Origin: Mariniflexile sp. AS56
Lineage (GTDB): Bacteria; Bacteroidota; Bacteroidia; Flavobacteriales; Flavobacteriaceae
DNA length: 64,000 nt
Direction of reading: 5' to 3'
Assembly (NCBI RefSeq): GCF_030552475.1
Contig: NZ_JAUPED010000002.1
Coordinates: forward strand, 62,001-126,000
The first letter of the stretch is position 1. Each line of letters starts with the position of its first letter. The notes beneath the pieces were generated by a model that saw nothing but the letters and a program-made list of their open reading frames with translations, was not told where the DNA came from and made no database searches. The position numbers were made by a program, and so were the translations under genes. Shown in pieces: positions 10,063 to 18,361 of the stretch.

Positions 10063-11502
10063 TTACTTTCTATTAATAGCTCCTAAAAGTTGTTCTTCAA
10101 AACCTCCTGAAAAAATATTAGTGTTGCTGTACACTATTTTTTGATGCTTATCTATAACAATGGTTTTCGTCATTGGTTGAATAGCTAAAGTTTCTTTAGA
10201 TTCTTGTGGGTTTTTAAACTGATATTCATCTTTAAACTTGAACCTGTTTTCTTTTAAAGAAGTCTTTGGTCTGTCCGATCCAAAATCGTCAATATTAATA
10301 ACAATAAATCGCACTTCAGGGTATTTTACCTTTAGTTCGTTAAGTTTATAATGGCTTTCCTTAAAGTGATTGTAATAGGTGTTAGACCAGAAGGATATAA
10401 CCGTTGGTGTTTTAATTAATGAGTTAATGTCGAATTCAGCATTACTGTAATCAACAATTTTAATATTTGGGAAACTAGACCCTTCTTTTAAGTTATTTAT
10501 AGATACTGCCAAACGTTTTATCTCGGCTTTTGCAACATCATCAGTACTTTTACTTAAGTAAGATTCTATAATGGTATTGTTATTTTCAGTATCTATACTT
10601 TTTGATAGATAGGTTGTCGTAAAATAATAAAGGAGTTCATTTTTGATAGTTTTATTGGTAATTAAGCTATCTATAAGCTTTAGTCTATCTAGGTTGTAAC
10701 AAGAAGAACTTCTCTTAAAATCATCGTCTGTGCTATGATTTAAATGGTTTTTAAGCGCTAAATTATTAACAGTATATCTTAAAAATGTATTGTAATGATG
10801 GTGTTCCTTATAAAAGTCGTCGTTATAATTAATCGATTTTCTGTAATCGTAAAAATTACTAGGAAGTGATTTTAGAATTTCAGTTTTATTGTGTCCAAAA
10901 TGCACAAAAGGGTAGACTTCTTTACTAGAATAATAGCTGTAATCTATATTGGCTTGTGCTATTTTCTCGAAAAGTGGCGATTGTTTATATTTGGTTTGAA
11001 AGGTTTTTAACTTGTTTAATTTAAAGGCTTTTAAAGAGTCTACTCTGTTTTCGTAAACATGAGGTTTTAATTGACAGAATTTAAAAATCTTTTGTTCCTG
11101 AATTTCATTTTCTAGAAACTCATTAATTAAATAGTTGTTTTTTTTATCGCCTTTTCCCGTAAAAACTAAAGACTCATCAAACTCTAGTGTGTTCAACCTT
11201 AAAAGCAAACTATCTTCAGGTTCCAATAAAATCATTTGTATTTCACCACCATGGTAAAAGGTATATAAGCCATCTTTCAGGTTATTCACTTTATAAAGAA
11301 ACCTGTTTTTTTTATCTAAATGAATGGTATCGATCACCACATCAGCTTTAGATAAAATAATAAAATCACTATTCGGGTTCATAATTTCACCACCTAAATA
11401 AGCATAATTATCTTCTGAATTATTGCCATCCTTTTTGCAATTAAACAGAGTTAAAATAATTAATAGACTTAAATAGTGTAATTTCATATGAAAAATATTC
11501 AT
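10063..11502 (-). CDS. Thioredoxin-fold lipoprotein lacking the CxxC motif
   Basis: The protein has 479 residues. A lipoprotein signal ends LTLFNC, with either ATG at 11502 or ATG at 11487 usable as start. Residues 30-140 look like the N-terminal beta domain found in TlpA-like Bacteroidota lipoproteins, followed by a helical middle. The C-terminal 130 residues form a TlpA/AhpC-type thioredoxin fold: SSFPNIKIVDYS, then TVISFWSNTYYNHFKES, RFIVINIDDF and a cis-Pro loop QPMTKTIVID. Aligned with the usual FWASWCxPCRKE, both active Cys are replaced (Tyr376 and His379), so it should not do dithiol exchange. Role unknown; a binding or scaffolding job is inferred. Confidence 0.8.
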   Translation of the reverse strand: MNIFHMKLHYLSLLIILTLFNCKKDGNNSEDNYAYLGGEIMNPNSDFIILSKADVVIDTIHLDKKNRFLYKVNNLKDGLYTFYHGGEIQMILLEPEDSLLLRLNTLEFDESLVFTGKGDKKNNYLINEFLENEIQEQKIFKFCQLKPHVYENRVDSLKAFKLNKLKTFQTKYKQSPLFEKIAQANIDYSYYSSKEVYPFVHFGHNKTEILKSLPSNFYDYRKSINYNDDFYKEHHHYNTFLRYTVNNLALKNHLNHSTDDDFKRSSSCYNLDRLKLIDSLITNKTIKNELLYYFTTTYLSKSIDTENNNTIIESYLSKSTDDVAKAEIKRLAVSINNLKEGSSFPNIKIVDYSNAEFDINSLIKTPTVISFWSNTYYNHFKESHYKLNELKVKYPEVRFIVINIDDFGSDRPKTSLKENRFKFKDEYQFKNPQESKETLAIQPMTKTIVIDKHQKIVYSNTNIFSGGFEEQLLGAINRK

Positions 11503-11774
11503 TTGTCTTTATTCAGAATTCGTATCATTTCACAAATCCTTATTAAAGTGTTTCAAAAGTAAACACAATTAATAGGTACAAAAATATGTGTTGTATTTAT
11601 AAACTGCTGTTAATGCGTTGTTAAATGTTACAAGTTAAACGAAGGCTTTAAATTTGGAAAGTTAAAAGTTGACGTGGTGCTGTAGGGGGAATATCCTGTA
11701 AATTGTTAATCATCAATGATTAACAATCAATTAAAAATTAAGTAACTAAGTTTCGACTTACGGTTTGAATTTTC

Positions 11775-11782
11775 TACTTTTG
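11775..11782 (+). promoter_or_regulatory. -7 element of the ABC-F gene
   Basis: TACTTTTG matches TAnnTTTG. Transcription would start near 11789 and give a leader of about 105 bases before the ATG at 11896. No exact TTG is at the expected upstream spacing. Confidence 0.55.
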
Positions 11783-11786
11783 CACC

Positions 11787-11841
11787 AAACTTTCAAAAAA
11801 GATATATGTCAAGGAGTATATCTTATAAAAACAGAAAGTTT
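11787..11841 (+). promoter_or_regulatory. Nested double hairpin in the leader of the ABC-F gene
   Basis: Outer stem AAACTTTC (11787-11794) pairs with GAAAGTTT (11834-11841), 8 perfect base pairs. Inner stem AAGATATA (11799-11806) pairs with TATATCTT (11817-11824), 8 perfect base pairs, with a 10-base loop that contains AAGGAG. The start codon of a 24-codon ORF lies in the inner stem and loop. Leaders with a small ORF and alternative stems are known for some antibiotic-responsive ABC-F genes; whether this is one is inference. Confidence 0.45.
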
Positions 11842-11880
11842 TTGAAGTCTCAAACAACAATTTTAAGAATATCTGAGTAA
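11806..11880 (+). CDS. Possible 24-residue leader peptide before the ABC-F gene
   Basis: ATG at 11806 opens a 24-codon frame ending in TAA at 11878-11880, 15 bases before the ABC-F start. The peptide is basic (begins MSRSISYKNRKF). Its start codon is partly buried in the inner leader hairpin and translation through the frame would open both stems. No homology can be claimed, and a random ORF of this size in a leader is not rare, so this is a candidate only. Confidence 0.25.
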   Translation: MSRSISYKNRKFLKSQTTILRISE

Positions 11881-11895
11881 AATAAAACACCCACT

Positions 11896-13527
11896 ATGTT
11901 ATCAGTATCAAACCTTTCGGTTCAATTTGGAAAACGCATTCTTTTTGATGATGTAAATACAACGTTTAATACAGGAAATTGCTACGGAATTATTGGTGCA
12001 AATGGTGCTGGAAAATCTACCTTATTAAAGATTATTTCTGGTAAACAAGACCCAACTTCTGGAAATGTACATTTAGAAAACGGTAAGCGTATGTCTGTTT
12101 TAGAACAAGACCATAACTTATATGATGCACATACTGTTTTAGACACCATTTTAATGGGAAATAAGTCTTTGTATAAAATTAAGGCTGAAATGGATGCCCT
12201 TTATGCAGATTACTCGGATGAAAATGCAGATAGAATAGGAGAACTTCAAGTGCTTTTTGAGGAAATGAATGGTTGGAATGCTGATAGTGATGCGGCCGCC
12301 ATGTTATCTAATTTAGGTATAAAAGAAGAATTTCATTATACATTAATGGGCGATTTGGATGGAAAACAAAAAGTGCGTGTGCTTTTAGCGCAAACCTTAT
12401 TTGGAAACCCTGATGTGTTAATTATGGATGAGCCTACCAATGATTTGGATTACGAAACCATTTCATGGCTTGAGCACTTTTTAGCAAACTATGAAAACTG
12501 TGTGATTGTTGTATCGCATGACCGTCACTTTTTAGATGCGGTTTGTACACATATTTCAGATATCGATTTCGGAAAAATTAACCACTATTCGGGAAATTAT
12601 ACGTTTTGGTATGAGTCGTCTCAATTAGCAGCACGCCAACATGCACAACAAAATAAAAAGGCTGAAGAGAAGAAAAAAGAATTAGAAGAATTTATCCGTC
12701 GTTTTTCTGCTAACGTTGCAAAAAGTAAGCAAGCTACAAGTAGAAAGAAGATGATAGAAAAATTGAATATTGCTGATATTAGACGTACAAGCAGAAGATA
12801 TCCAGCCATTATTTTTGAACGTGATAGAGAAGCAGGCGATCAAATTTTAAATATTCAAGGTTTAGCAGCATCTAGTAATGAAGATGGCGATGTACTTTTT
12901 AAAGACATTGATTTAAACTTAGCAAAAGGTGATAAAGTTGTTGTATTTTCAAAAGATTCTAGAGCAACAACCGCTTTTTATGAAATTTTAAATAATAAGG
13001 AAAAAGCCGATGCTGGTAGGTTTGATTGGGGGGTTACTACCACACAATCTTATTTACCTTTAGATAATAGCGAATTTTTTAATAACGATTTAACTTTAGT
13101 AGATTGGTTACGCCAATGGGCAACTACTGAAGAAGAACGCGAAGAAGTCAACATTCGTGGGTTTCTTGGTAAAATGATTTTTAGTGGTGAAGAAGCCTTA
13201 AAAAAATCGAATGTACTTTCTGGAGGTGAAAAAGTACGTTGTATGCTAAGTAGAATGATGATGGTACGTGCTAACGTTTTGATGCTAGATGAACCAACAA
13301 ACCATTTAGATTTAGAGAGTATTACAGCATTTAACAACTCGCTTACCAACTTTAAAGGGACAATGTTGTTTACAACACACGATCACGAGTTTGCACAAAC
13401 AGTTGCAAACAGAGTTGTAGAATTAACACCTAATGGAGTTATTGATAGATATACCACGTTTGATGAGTATATGCAAGATTCTAAAATTAAGGAGTTGCGT
13501 AAAAAAATGTATTCGGTTACAGCTTAA
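11896..13527 (+). CDS. ABC-F family ATPase, YbiT-like, with one degenerate ATP site
   Basis: The 543-residue soluble protein has two ABC domains in one chain and no membrane segments, as in ribosome-associated ABC-F factors. Length and linker (SKSKQATSR near 276-283, the P-site tRNA interaction motif region) resemble YbiT. Domain 1: Walker A GANGAGKST (34-42), Walker B DVLIMDEPT with Glu179, H-switch VVSHDRHF, but its signature is GDLDGKQKVR instead of LSGGxxxR. Domain 2: signature LSGGEKVR (441-448), Walker B with Glu466 and His495 are intact, but Walker A is replaced by FSKDSRATT (351-359). In a head-to-tail dimer both losses fall on the same composite site, so only the site made by Walker A1 and signature 2 looks active. 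Family certain; cellular role (translation factor or antibiotic tolerance) not known. Confidence 0.93.
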   Translation: MLSVSNLSVQFGKRILFDDVNTTFNTGNCYGIIGANGAGKSTLLKIISGKQDPTSGNVHLENGKRMSVLEQDHNLYDAHTVLDTILMGNKSLYKIKAEMDALYADYSDENADRIGELQVLFEEMNGWNADSDAAAMLSNLGIKEEFHYTLMGDLDGKQKVRVLLAQTLFGNPDVLIMDEPTNDLDYETISWLEHFLANYENCVIVVSHDRHFLDAVCTHISDIDFGKINHYSGNYTFWYESSQLAARQHAQQNKKAEEKKKELEEFIRRFSANVAKSKQATSRKKMIEKLNIADIRRTSRRYPAIIFERDREAGDQILNIQGLAASSNEDGDVLFKDIDLNLAKGDKVVVFSKDSRATTAFYEILNNKEKADAGRFDWGVTTTQSYLPLDNSEFFNNDLTLVDWLRQWATTEEEREEVNIRGFLGKMIFSGEEALKKSNVLSGGEKVRCMLSRMMMVRANVLMLDEPTNHLDLESITAFNNSLTNFKGTMLFTTHDHEFAQTVANRVVELTPNGVIDRYTTFDEYMQDSKIKELRKKMYSVTA

Positions 13528-13551
13528 AAACAACTTATTTTTATAATACAA

Positions 13552-13580
13552 ACTCTCGATTCTTATCGGGAGTTTTTTTT
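13552..13580 (+). terminator. Intrinsic terminator of the ABC-F gene
   Basis: ACTCTCGAT pairs with ATCGGGAGT (9 base pairs with one G:U, loop TCTT) and is followed by a run of T. Confidence 0.85.
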
Positions 13581-13608
13581 GTGCCAATTTTAAAAATTTA
13601 GCTATTTT

Positions 13609-13789
13609 ATAGTTTAAGGATAAATTTAATATCTTTAGTATAAATAATATTAGAAGAGCCAAGTGTGTTTTTACTAGCTGGAGCATAACCCCTAAAAATG
13701 TAATTGGTGCAAAATATAATTTGTTATATAAAGAAGGAGAAAGTATTTATACAAGTCCAGTAATTCCTTTTGTAAATATTTCATTTTAA
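13609..13789 (+). pseudogene. Possible 3' remnant of a decayed gene
   Basis: After a stop near 13609, one plus-strand frame stays open to TAA at 13787-13789 without any usable ATG. Its last part reads like protein (TPKNVIGAKYNLLYKEG, then YTSPVIPFVNISF) and ends in Phe, as outer-membrane beta-barrels often do. There is no room for a full gene after the ABC-F terminator, so a deletion remnant is the simplest reading. It could also be chance coding-like sequence. Confidence 0.25.
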
Positions 13790-13804
13790 TTCAATAAAAC
13801 GAGG

Positions 13805-14221
13805 ATGAATCCACTATTAAGAAATATTTTGGCAGTTATAGGTGGCTGGTTGGGAGGTAGTATTGTAAACATGGCAATAGTGCAACTCGGAAATAAAATA
13901 TACCCAATCGAAGGTGTTGATGTAAATGACATGCAGGCATTAGCAGAAGTGATGCCTCATTTAGAAAGTCACCATTTTATATTTCCTTTTATGGCACATG
14001 CCTTGGGAACTTTGGTGGGAGCAACCAAGGCGGGCTTAATTGCTGGCAGTCATAAAATGACTTTTTCATTAGTTATAGGTGTGTTATTTTTAATGGGTGG
14101 CGTTATGGTGAATTATATGTTGCCAGCACCTACTTGGTTTTCAGTATTAGACTTATTAGTAGCGTATATGCCCATGGCATGGATAGGCTGGGAAATTGCT
14201 AATAGAATACAAAAAAAGTAA
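13805..14221 (+). CDS. Small conserved integral membrane protein, unknown function
   Basis: The product has 138 residues with four likely membrane helices (about 8-28, 58-80, 86-106, 112-132). Helix 1 is glycine-rich (IGGWLGGSIVN) and the segment between helices 1 and 2 is acidic and carries HLESHHF before helix 2. Bacteroidota genomes have similar short proteins of unknown role. It is a single gene between the ABC-F terminator and a convergent DUF2007 gene, so context gives no clue. Confidence 0.7.
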   Translation: MNPLLRNILAVIGGWLGGSIVNMAIVQLGNKIYPIEGVDVNDMQALAEVMPHLESHHFIFPFMAHALGTLVGATKAGLIAGSHKMTFSLVIGVLFLMGGVMVNYMLPAPTWFSVLDLLVAYMPMAWIGWEIANRIQKK

Positions 14222-14241
14222 AAGAATTGTTTTAATAAAGC

Positions 14242-14484
14242 TTACTCGGGTAGCACTTCATTGGTTATGTTCTCAACAATGGGTAAGGCTTTATCCAACT
14301 CATCTTGATGCACAAATACTTCTTGATAATCGGAGTTTGAACCACCAAAAACAGGTATAAGAAGTCCCGATTCAGTTTGCTCTTTAATAACCGGATTAAT
14401 ATCCCAATCATTTAACTCCATTACAATACGCTGAACAATAGCGAAATTACCTGTGAATATTTTTATAAAATTAGAATCTGTCAT
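14242..14484 (-). CDS. DUF2007-type small protein
   Basis: The 80-residue soluble protein fits the DUF2007 (putative signal-transducing) fold: KIFTGNFAIVQRIVMELND is the N-terminal strand and helix, then a strand with the typical IPVFGGSNSDYQEVFV and DELDKALPIVE at the end. The family has an ACT-like ferredoxin fold and resembles a PII-type small regulator, but no ligand has been established for this group. Short, complete, ATG start. It lies downstream of pheT but behind the pheT terminator. Confidence 0.75.
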   Translation of the reverse strand: MTDSNFIKIFTGNFAIVQRIVMELNDWDINPVIKEQTESGLLIPVFGGSNSDYQEVFVHQDELDKALPIVENITNEVLPE

Positions 14485-14530
14485 AGCTTTTGAATTAGGA
14501 TTGCTATTAAATATACGATATTTTTTGGGT

Positions 14531-14558
14531 AAAAAAAAGTCGGCAATTGCCGACTTTT
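14531..14558 (-). terminator. Intrinsic terminator of pheT
   Basis: A 24-base perfect palindrome AAAAGTCGGCAATTGCCGACTTTT (14535-14558 taken as two arms) is followed on the minus strand by a T run. It ends the pheT transcript before the DUF2007 gene. Confidence 0.88.
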
Positions 14559-14578
14559 AAAAATGTATAAAAATGAGG

Positions 14579-17005
14579 TTATCTCAATTCCGCACCCAAT
14601 TGGTTTTCAAACTGAGTTTGTAGAGTCTTCATTATTTTATCTATCTGCTTGTCGGTAAGCGTTTTATTTTCATCTTGTAATGTAAAACTAACAGCATAAC
14701 TCTTTTTACCTGCAGGTAAGTTGCTTCCTTGATAAACATCAAAAAGGCTTACATTTTTTAATAATTGTTTTTCACTCTTTTTAGCAATTTTATGGATAGA
14801 TTCGAAAGTAACACTATCATCTAATAACAAAGCAAAATCACGGCGTACCTCAGGGTATTTTGGTATTGCCTTAAATGAAATGTTATTACGTTTTACAATA
14901 TCTAAAATAGTATCCCAATAAAAATTAGCATACAACACATCTTGAGAAATATCAAAATGTTTTAAAATTGATTTTTTTACCAATCCAAAATCTACCAATT
15001 TCATTTTACCTAAGCCAAAGCTTAAGCCTTCGCTAAATAAATCATTTTCAATAGGCGATTCATTAAACCTAGACACACCTAAGCGCTCTAAAACACTAAT
15101 AATATTTCCTTTAAGGAAAAAGAAATCGCTTTTAGAATTCGCTGCATTCCAACTTTCAATAGTTTGGTTGCCTGTTACAAATAGTGATAAATGTTTAAAT
15201 TCTTCTCGCTTTTCGGTATAACCATGGTATGTTTTTCCAAATTCAAAAAGTTTTAAATCGGAACGTCTTCGGTTTATATTAAAAGACACCGCCTCCAATC
15301 CAGAAAACAACAACGACTGTCTTAAAACAGATAAATCACCACTTAAAGGGTTTAGAATGCTAATGTTATGTTCTTCTTTTAATTGCTCGCTTAAAGCCAC
15401 GTAATTAGGTGTGGTAAGGGAATTTGAAAGTATTTCGAAGAAACCTTGAGAAGCTAATTGGTTTCCTACTAAATTCTGAATTTTATGATCTTCAAAACGC
15501 GTAGAATTTGAAATAGATGCGTTTAACTTTTCAGTCGTTTTAATATTGTTGTAACCGTAAACACGTAGTATTTCTTCAATAACATCTGCTTCACGAGTTA
15601 CATCATTTCTGTACGCAGGAACAGTTAATCCCAATCCTGTTTCGGTAACGTTATTTACTTTAATCTCTAAGGAGGTTAAAATACGTTTGATAGTTTCCTT
15701 AGGGATTTCCTCTCCAATTAATTTCTTAGCATTTTCAAAGCTTAAACGCACTTGAAAATCTTCAATTTTATTCGAGTAAATATCTACAATTTCGCTTGTA
15801 ATTTCACCGCCTGCAATTTCTTGAATTAATAAAGCAGCACGTTTTAAAGCATATTCTGTAATGTTTGGGTCAATACCACGTTCAAATCTAAAAGAGGCAT
15901 CCGTATTTAAACCATGACGTTTAGCCGATTTCCGAACACTCACAGGGTTAAAATAAGCACTTTCTAAGAAGATACTAGTTGTTCCTTCTGAAACACCTGA
16001 ATTAATTCCTCCAAAAACACCTGCAATACACATCGGTTTTTCGGCATCACAAATCATTAAATCATCTTCATGTAAGGTGCGTTCTACACCATCTAAGGTT
16101 ATAAATTTAGTACCTGCATCTAAGGTTTTAATCTCTATTTTATTACCGGAAATTTTTGCAGCATCAAAGGCATGTAGCGGTTGTCCCAAATCATGAAGTA
16201 CATAATTGGTTACATCTACAATATTATTAATAGGGCTTAAGCCAATAGCTTTTAAGCGGTGTTGTAACCAAGCCGGCGACTCACTTACCTTAATACCAGA
16301 AATAGTGAGGCCACAGTAACGTGGTGATAATTCTTTATTTTGTACATCTACATCAATTCTTAAAGAGCGGTTGTCTACATGAAACGAACTTACAGATGGG
16401 GTGATAAACTCTAAATTTATTTCCTTTTGTACCAACCCAGCTTTTAAATCGCGAGCAGTACCTAAATGACTCATAGCATCGGCACGGTTTGGTGTTAAAC
16501 CAATCTCAAAAACTTGATCGTTTTCAATATCAAAAATAGTAGCAGCCAGTGTTCCTACTTCAATGTTGGCATCTAAAACCAAAATACCATCGTGCGATTT
16601 ACCTAAACCAAGTTCGTCTTCGGCGCAAATCATACCATGACTTTCCTCTCCGCGAATTTTTCCTTTTTTAATAGTCCAAGCTTCACCAGTTTCGGTGTAT
16701 AAGGTCGTCCCAATAGTAGCCACAGGTACTTTTTGTCCAGCAGCAACATTAGGCGCTCCACACACAATTTGTAGCGGTGCATCGGCACCAATATTAACAG
16801 TCGTAATTTTTAATTTATCGGCATTTGGGTGTTGTATGCACGTTAAAACTTCGCCCACAACAATGCCTTCTAGTCCGCCTTTAACAGATTGGTAGGCTTC
16901 AATACCTTCAACTTCCAATCCTAAATCTGTTAGTAATTCGCCTGCTTGTTCTGGTGTCCAATCAATCTTAATAAATTGTTTTAACCAGTTGTATGAAATC
17001 TTCAT
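14579..17005 (-). CDS. pheT: Phenylalanine--tRNA ligase beta subunit
   Basis: The 808-residue length is typical. Domains in order: N-terminal helix and EMAP/OB-type tRNA-binding domain (about 40-150, with VVGEVLTCIQHPNADKL and QIVCGAPNVAAGQ), B3/B4 editing domain (about 210-385, AHRLKAIGL-like LKAIGLSPINNIVDVTNYV), B5 (about 400-475), the catalytic-like core, and a C-terminal ferredoxin-fold anticodon-binding domain (YPEVRRDFALLLDDSVTFE). It pairs with PheS, encoded elsewhere, to charge tRNA-Phe in the cytoplasm. A -7 element (17031-17038) lies 26 bases upstream of the start and a strong terminator follows. Confidence 0.97.
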   Translation of the reverse strand: MKISYNWLKQFIKIDWTPEQAGELLTDLGLEVEGIEAYQSVKGGLEGIVVGEVLTCIQHPNADKLKITTVNIGADAPLQIVCGAPNVAAGQKVPVATIGTTLYTETGEAWTIKKGKIRGEESHGMICAEDELGLGKSHDGILVLDANIEVGTLAATIFDIENDQVFEIGLTPNRADAMSHLGTARDLKAGLVQKEINLEFITPSVSSFHVDNRSLRIDVDVQNKELSPRYCGLTISGIKVSESPAWLQHRLKAIGLSPINNIVDVTNYVLHDLGQPLHAFDAAKISGNKIEIKTLDAGTKFITLDGVERTLHEDDLMICDAEKPMCIAGVFGGINSGVSEGTTSIFLESAYFNPVSVRKSAKRHGLNTDASFRFERGIDPNITEYALKRAALLIQEIAGGEITSEIVDIYSNKIEDFQVRLSFENAKKLIGEEIPKETIKRILTSLEIKVNNVTETGLGLTVPAYRNDVTREADVIEEILRVYGYNNIKTTEKLNASISNSTRFEDHKIQNLVGNQLASQGFFEILSNSLTTPNYVALSEQLKEEHNISILNPLSGDLSVLRQSLLFSGLEAVSFNINRRRSDLKLFEFGKTYHGYTEKREEFKHLSLFVTGNQTIESWNAANSKSDFFFLKGNIISVLERLGVSRFNESPIENDLFSEGLSFGLGKMKLVDFGLVKKSILKHFDISQDVLYANFYWDTILDIVKRNNISFKAIPKYPEVRRDFALLLDDSVTFESIHKIAKKSEKQLLKNVSLFDVYQGSNLPAGKKSYAVSFTLQDENKTLTDKQIDKIMKTLQTQFENQLGAELR

Positions 17006-17030
17006 AAATTATTTGCTATTTAAACGAGTG

Positions 17031-17038
17031 CAAAAGTA
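17031..17038 (-). promoter_or_regulatory. -7 element of pheT
   Basis: Read on the minus strand it is TACTTTTG (TAnnTTTG). Transcription would start about 18 bases before the pheT ATG. The -33 TTG is not evident. Confidence 0.5.
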
Positions 17039-17148
17039 CATATTTTATTTCATTTTTCCTTTCTAAAAAACGTTATAAAGCATGCCTTCAAAGACTAATT
17101 TTTGAGCAAATAAAACACGGAATAGCGTCCAAATTATAGTTTTAATTT

Positions 17149-17230
17149 GGGCGTTACCTAAAGGTCGGGCTTTTCACTATATCTTTTTATCGTGCCTCAA
17201 AAAAGGATGCCGTTTCAATCCCTAACGCAA
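17149..17230. repeat. Structured intergenic element, likely a dispersed flavobacterial repeat
   Basis: The roughly 80-base element is bounded by GCGTTA (17151-17156) and TAACGC (17223-17228). Between them are GGTCGGGC and an inner imperfect stem ATCTTTTT...AAAAAAGGAT, then the phrase CCGTTTCAATCCCTAACGC. I recall intergenic copies of similar sequence in other Flavobacteriaceae, but cannot confirm this here. No second copy was seen in this window. The rest of the 17006-17383 gap shows only the pheT -7 box. Confidence 0.5.
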
Positions 17231-17383
17231 CTACCTGTTGTGAATTGAACTAGGTATTAGGTTCTAGAGTATTTGGTTAAAGTAGTTTGTGACAAGTAGA
17301 AATCTAGTGCTAATAAAAGAGTTTGTTTTTCACAACCCTAAAAGAATGGCCTATTAGATGTCAAGGAGTACAGTCTTCAAAAG

Positions 17384-17776
17384 TCATTTCATAGAATGAA
17401 CTCCAAACATATTACCTTCGGTGTCGGTTGCTAAAACAATAAACCCGTATTCGCCAATAGACATTTTAGATTTAAACACACTTCCTCCTGCTATTTCTAT
17501 TTTGGATTCTTCCAAGCTGCAATCATCACTAGAAAAATAAATTACCGTACTATTGCCTCCCGCCTTAAAACCTTCCATATATACTAAAGCACCACCTGAG
17601 CCATAAATATTCATGTTAGAAGGAAATGTATACATTTCAAGATCAGACTCTTCACCAGGTGGTACAAGTATTTCTAAAGTTGTTTGCAATACGGTTTCGT
17701 AAAATTTTTTGGCTCGCGGCATGTGATTTACATAAATTTCGAACCAGCCAACTGGGTTAGATTGCGTGTTTTCCAT
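17384..17776 (-). CDS. VOC-superfamily (glyoxalase/bleomycin-resistance fold) protein
   Basis: The 130-residue chain has the two beta-alpha-beta-beta-beta modules of the vicinal oxygen chelate fold. It opens with VGWFEIYVNHMPRAKKFYETVL, has the middle strand GGALVYMEGF and ends with VLATDTEGNMFGVHS, the position of the second metal ligand in active members. Size fits single-domain members often annotated as glyoxalase-like. The substrate is unknown, and metal ligands are only partly recognisable, so a binding protein is also possible. The gene stands alone between a structured intergenic element and the exosortase genes. Confidence 0.85.
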   Translation of the reverse strand: MENTQSNPVGWFEIYVNHMPRAKKFYETVLQTTLEILVPPGEESDLEMYTFPSNMNIYGSGGALVYMEGFKAGGNSTVIYFSSDDCSLEESKIEIAGGSVFKSKMSIGEYGFIVLATDTEGNMFGVHSMK

Positions 17777-17950
17777 GATTTTAGAATTTATAATGAATTA
17801 ATTTACATGAGTTTAGGATGTTAAATTTACATGTAATTTAATATTTTAAAATCAGAAAATCAATTGATCGGTAAATTTTTACAGCAATCTGACTGTAAAA
17901 ATCCAATAAAAGTATAAAAACAACTTTACTTAGAAAATTCTTTAATAACT

Positions 17951-18361
17951 CTAAATTTTGGACGTAGTACTTCTCTTTAGGGTTTTATTTAGTAGGCCCA
18001 TGGCGAGATAAAGCAAGGGTGATATTAACAATTCTTGAATGGAATTAGCAAATAACCGAAGGTTTAAGGTGATTTCTGTAATAAACCAATCGAAAAGCCC
18101 CAAAGCGGTAATAATGGCAAGCCCAGAAATATGTATAATGTGCCAAAGGAATGACATCCAAGAATCTTCTAATTTTCCTAAATGATAGGTGCCAACAAAA
18201 TACACTGCAATGGTTGCTGCAAATTTTATGAGGTGCCTTATTTTACCGGGTAATATTAAACTTCTGTTTTCTAAGAAAAAAATATAAAACGAAGAATAAA
18301 TGATGATTATAAGTATAAAGCCAGCAACGAAGCGTACTTTATCAGACCGGTATAGATTCAT
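17951..18361 (-). CDS. Exosortase F system-associated membrane protein
   Basis: The 136-residue protein has about four membrane helices (11-30, 42-60, 68-90, 108-126). It overlaps the 3' end of the XrtF gene by 20 bases, and its sequence (start MNLYRSDKVRFVAGF; ITEITLNLRLFANSIQELLISP) fits the small partner found next to xrtF in flavobacteria. The overlap implies translational coupling with the exosortase. Function is not established; assistance to the membrane transpeptidase or processing of a second subunit are the natural guesses. Confidence 0.82.
   Translation of the reverse strand: MNLYRSDKVRFVAGFILIIIIYSSFYIFFLENRSLILPGKIRHLIKFAATIAVYFVGTYHLGKLEDSWMSFLWHIIHISGLAIITALGLFDWFITEITLNLRLFANSIQELLISPLLYLAMGLLNKTLKRSTTSKI

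Noticed and set aside
13423-13686. 87-codon minus-strand frame over the ABC-F 3' end
   Set aside because: It lies across the terminator and the 3' end of a certain gene and its product is low-complexity; an antisense shadow.
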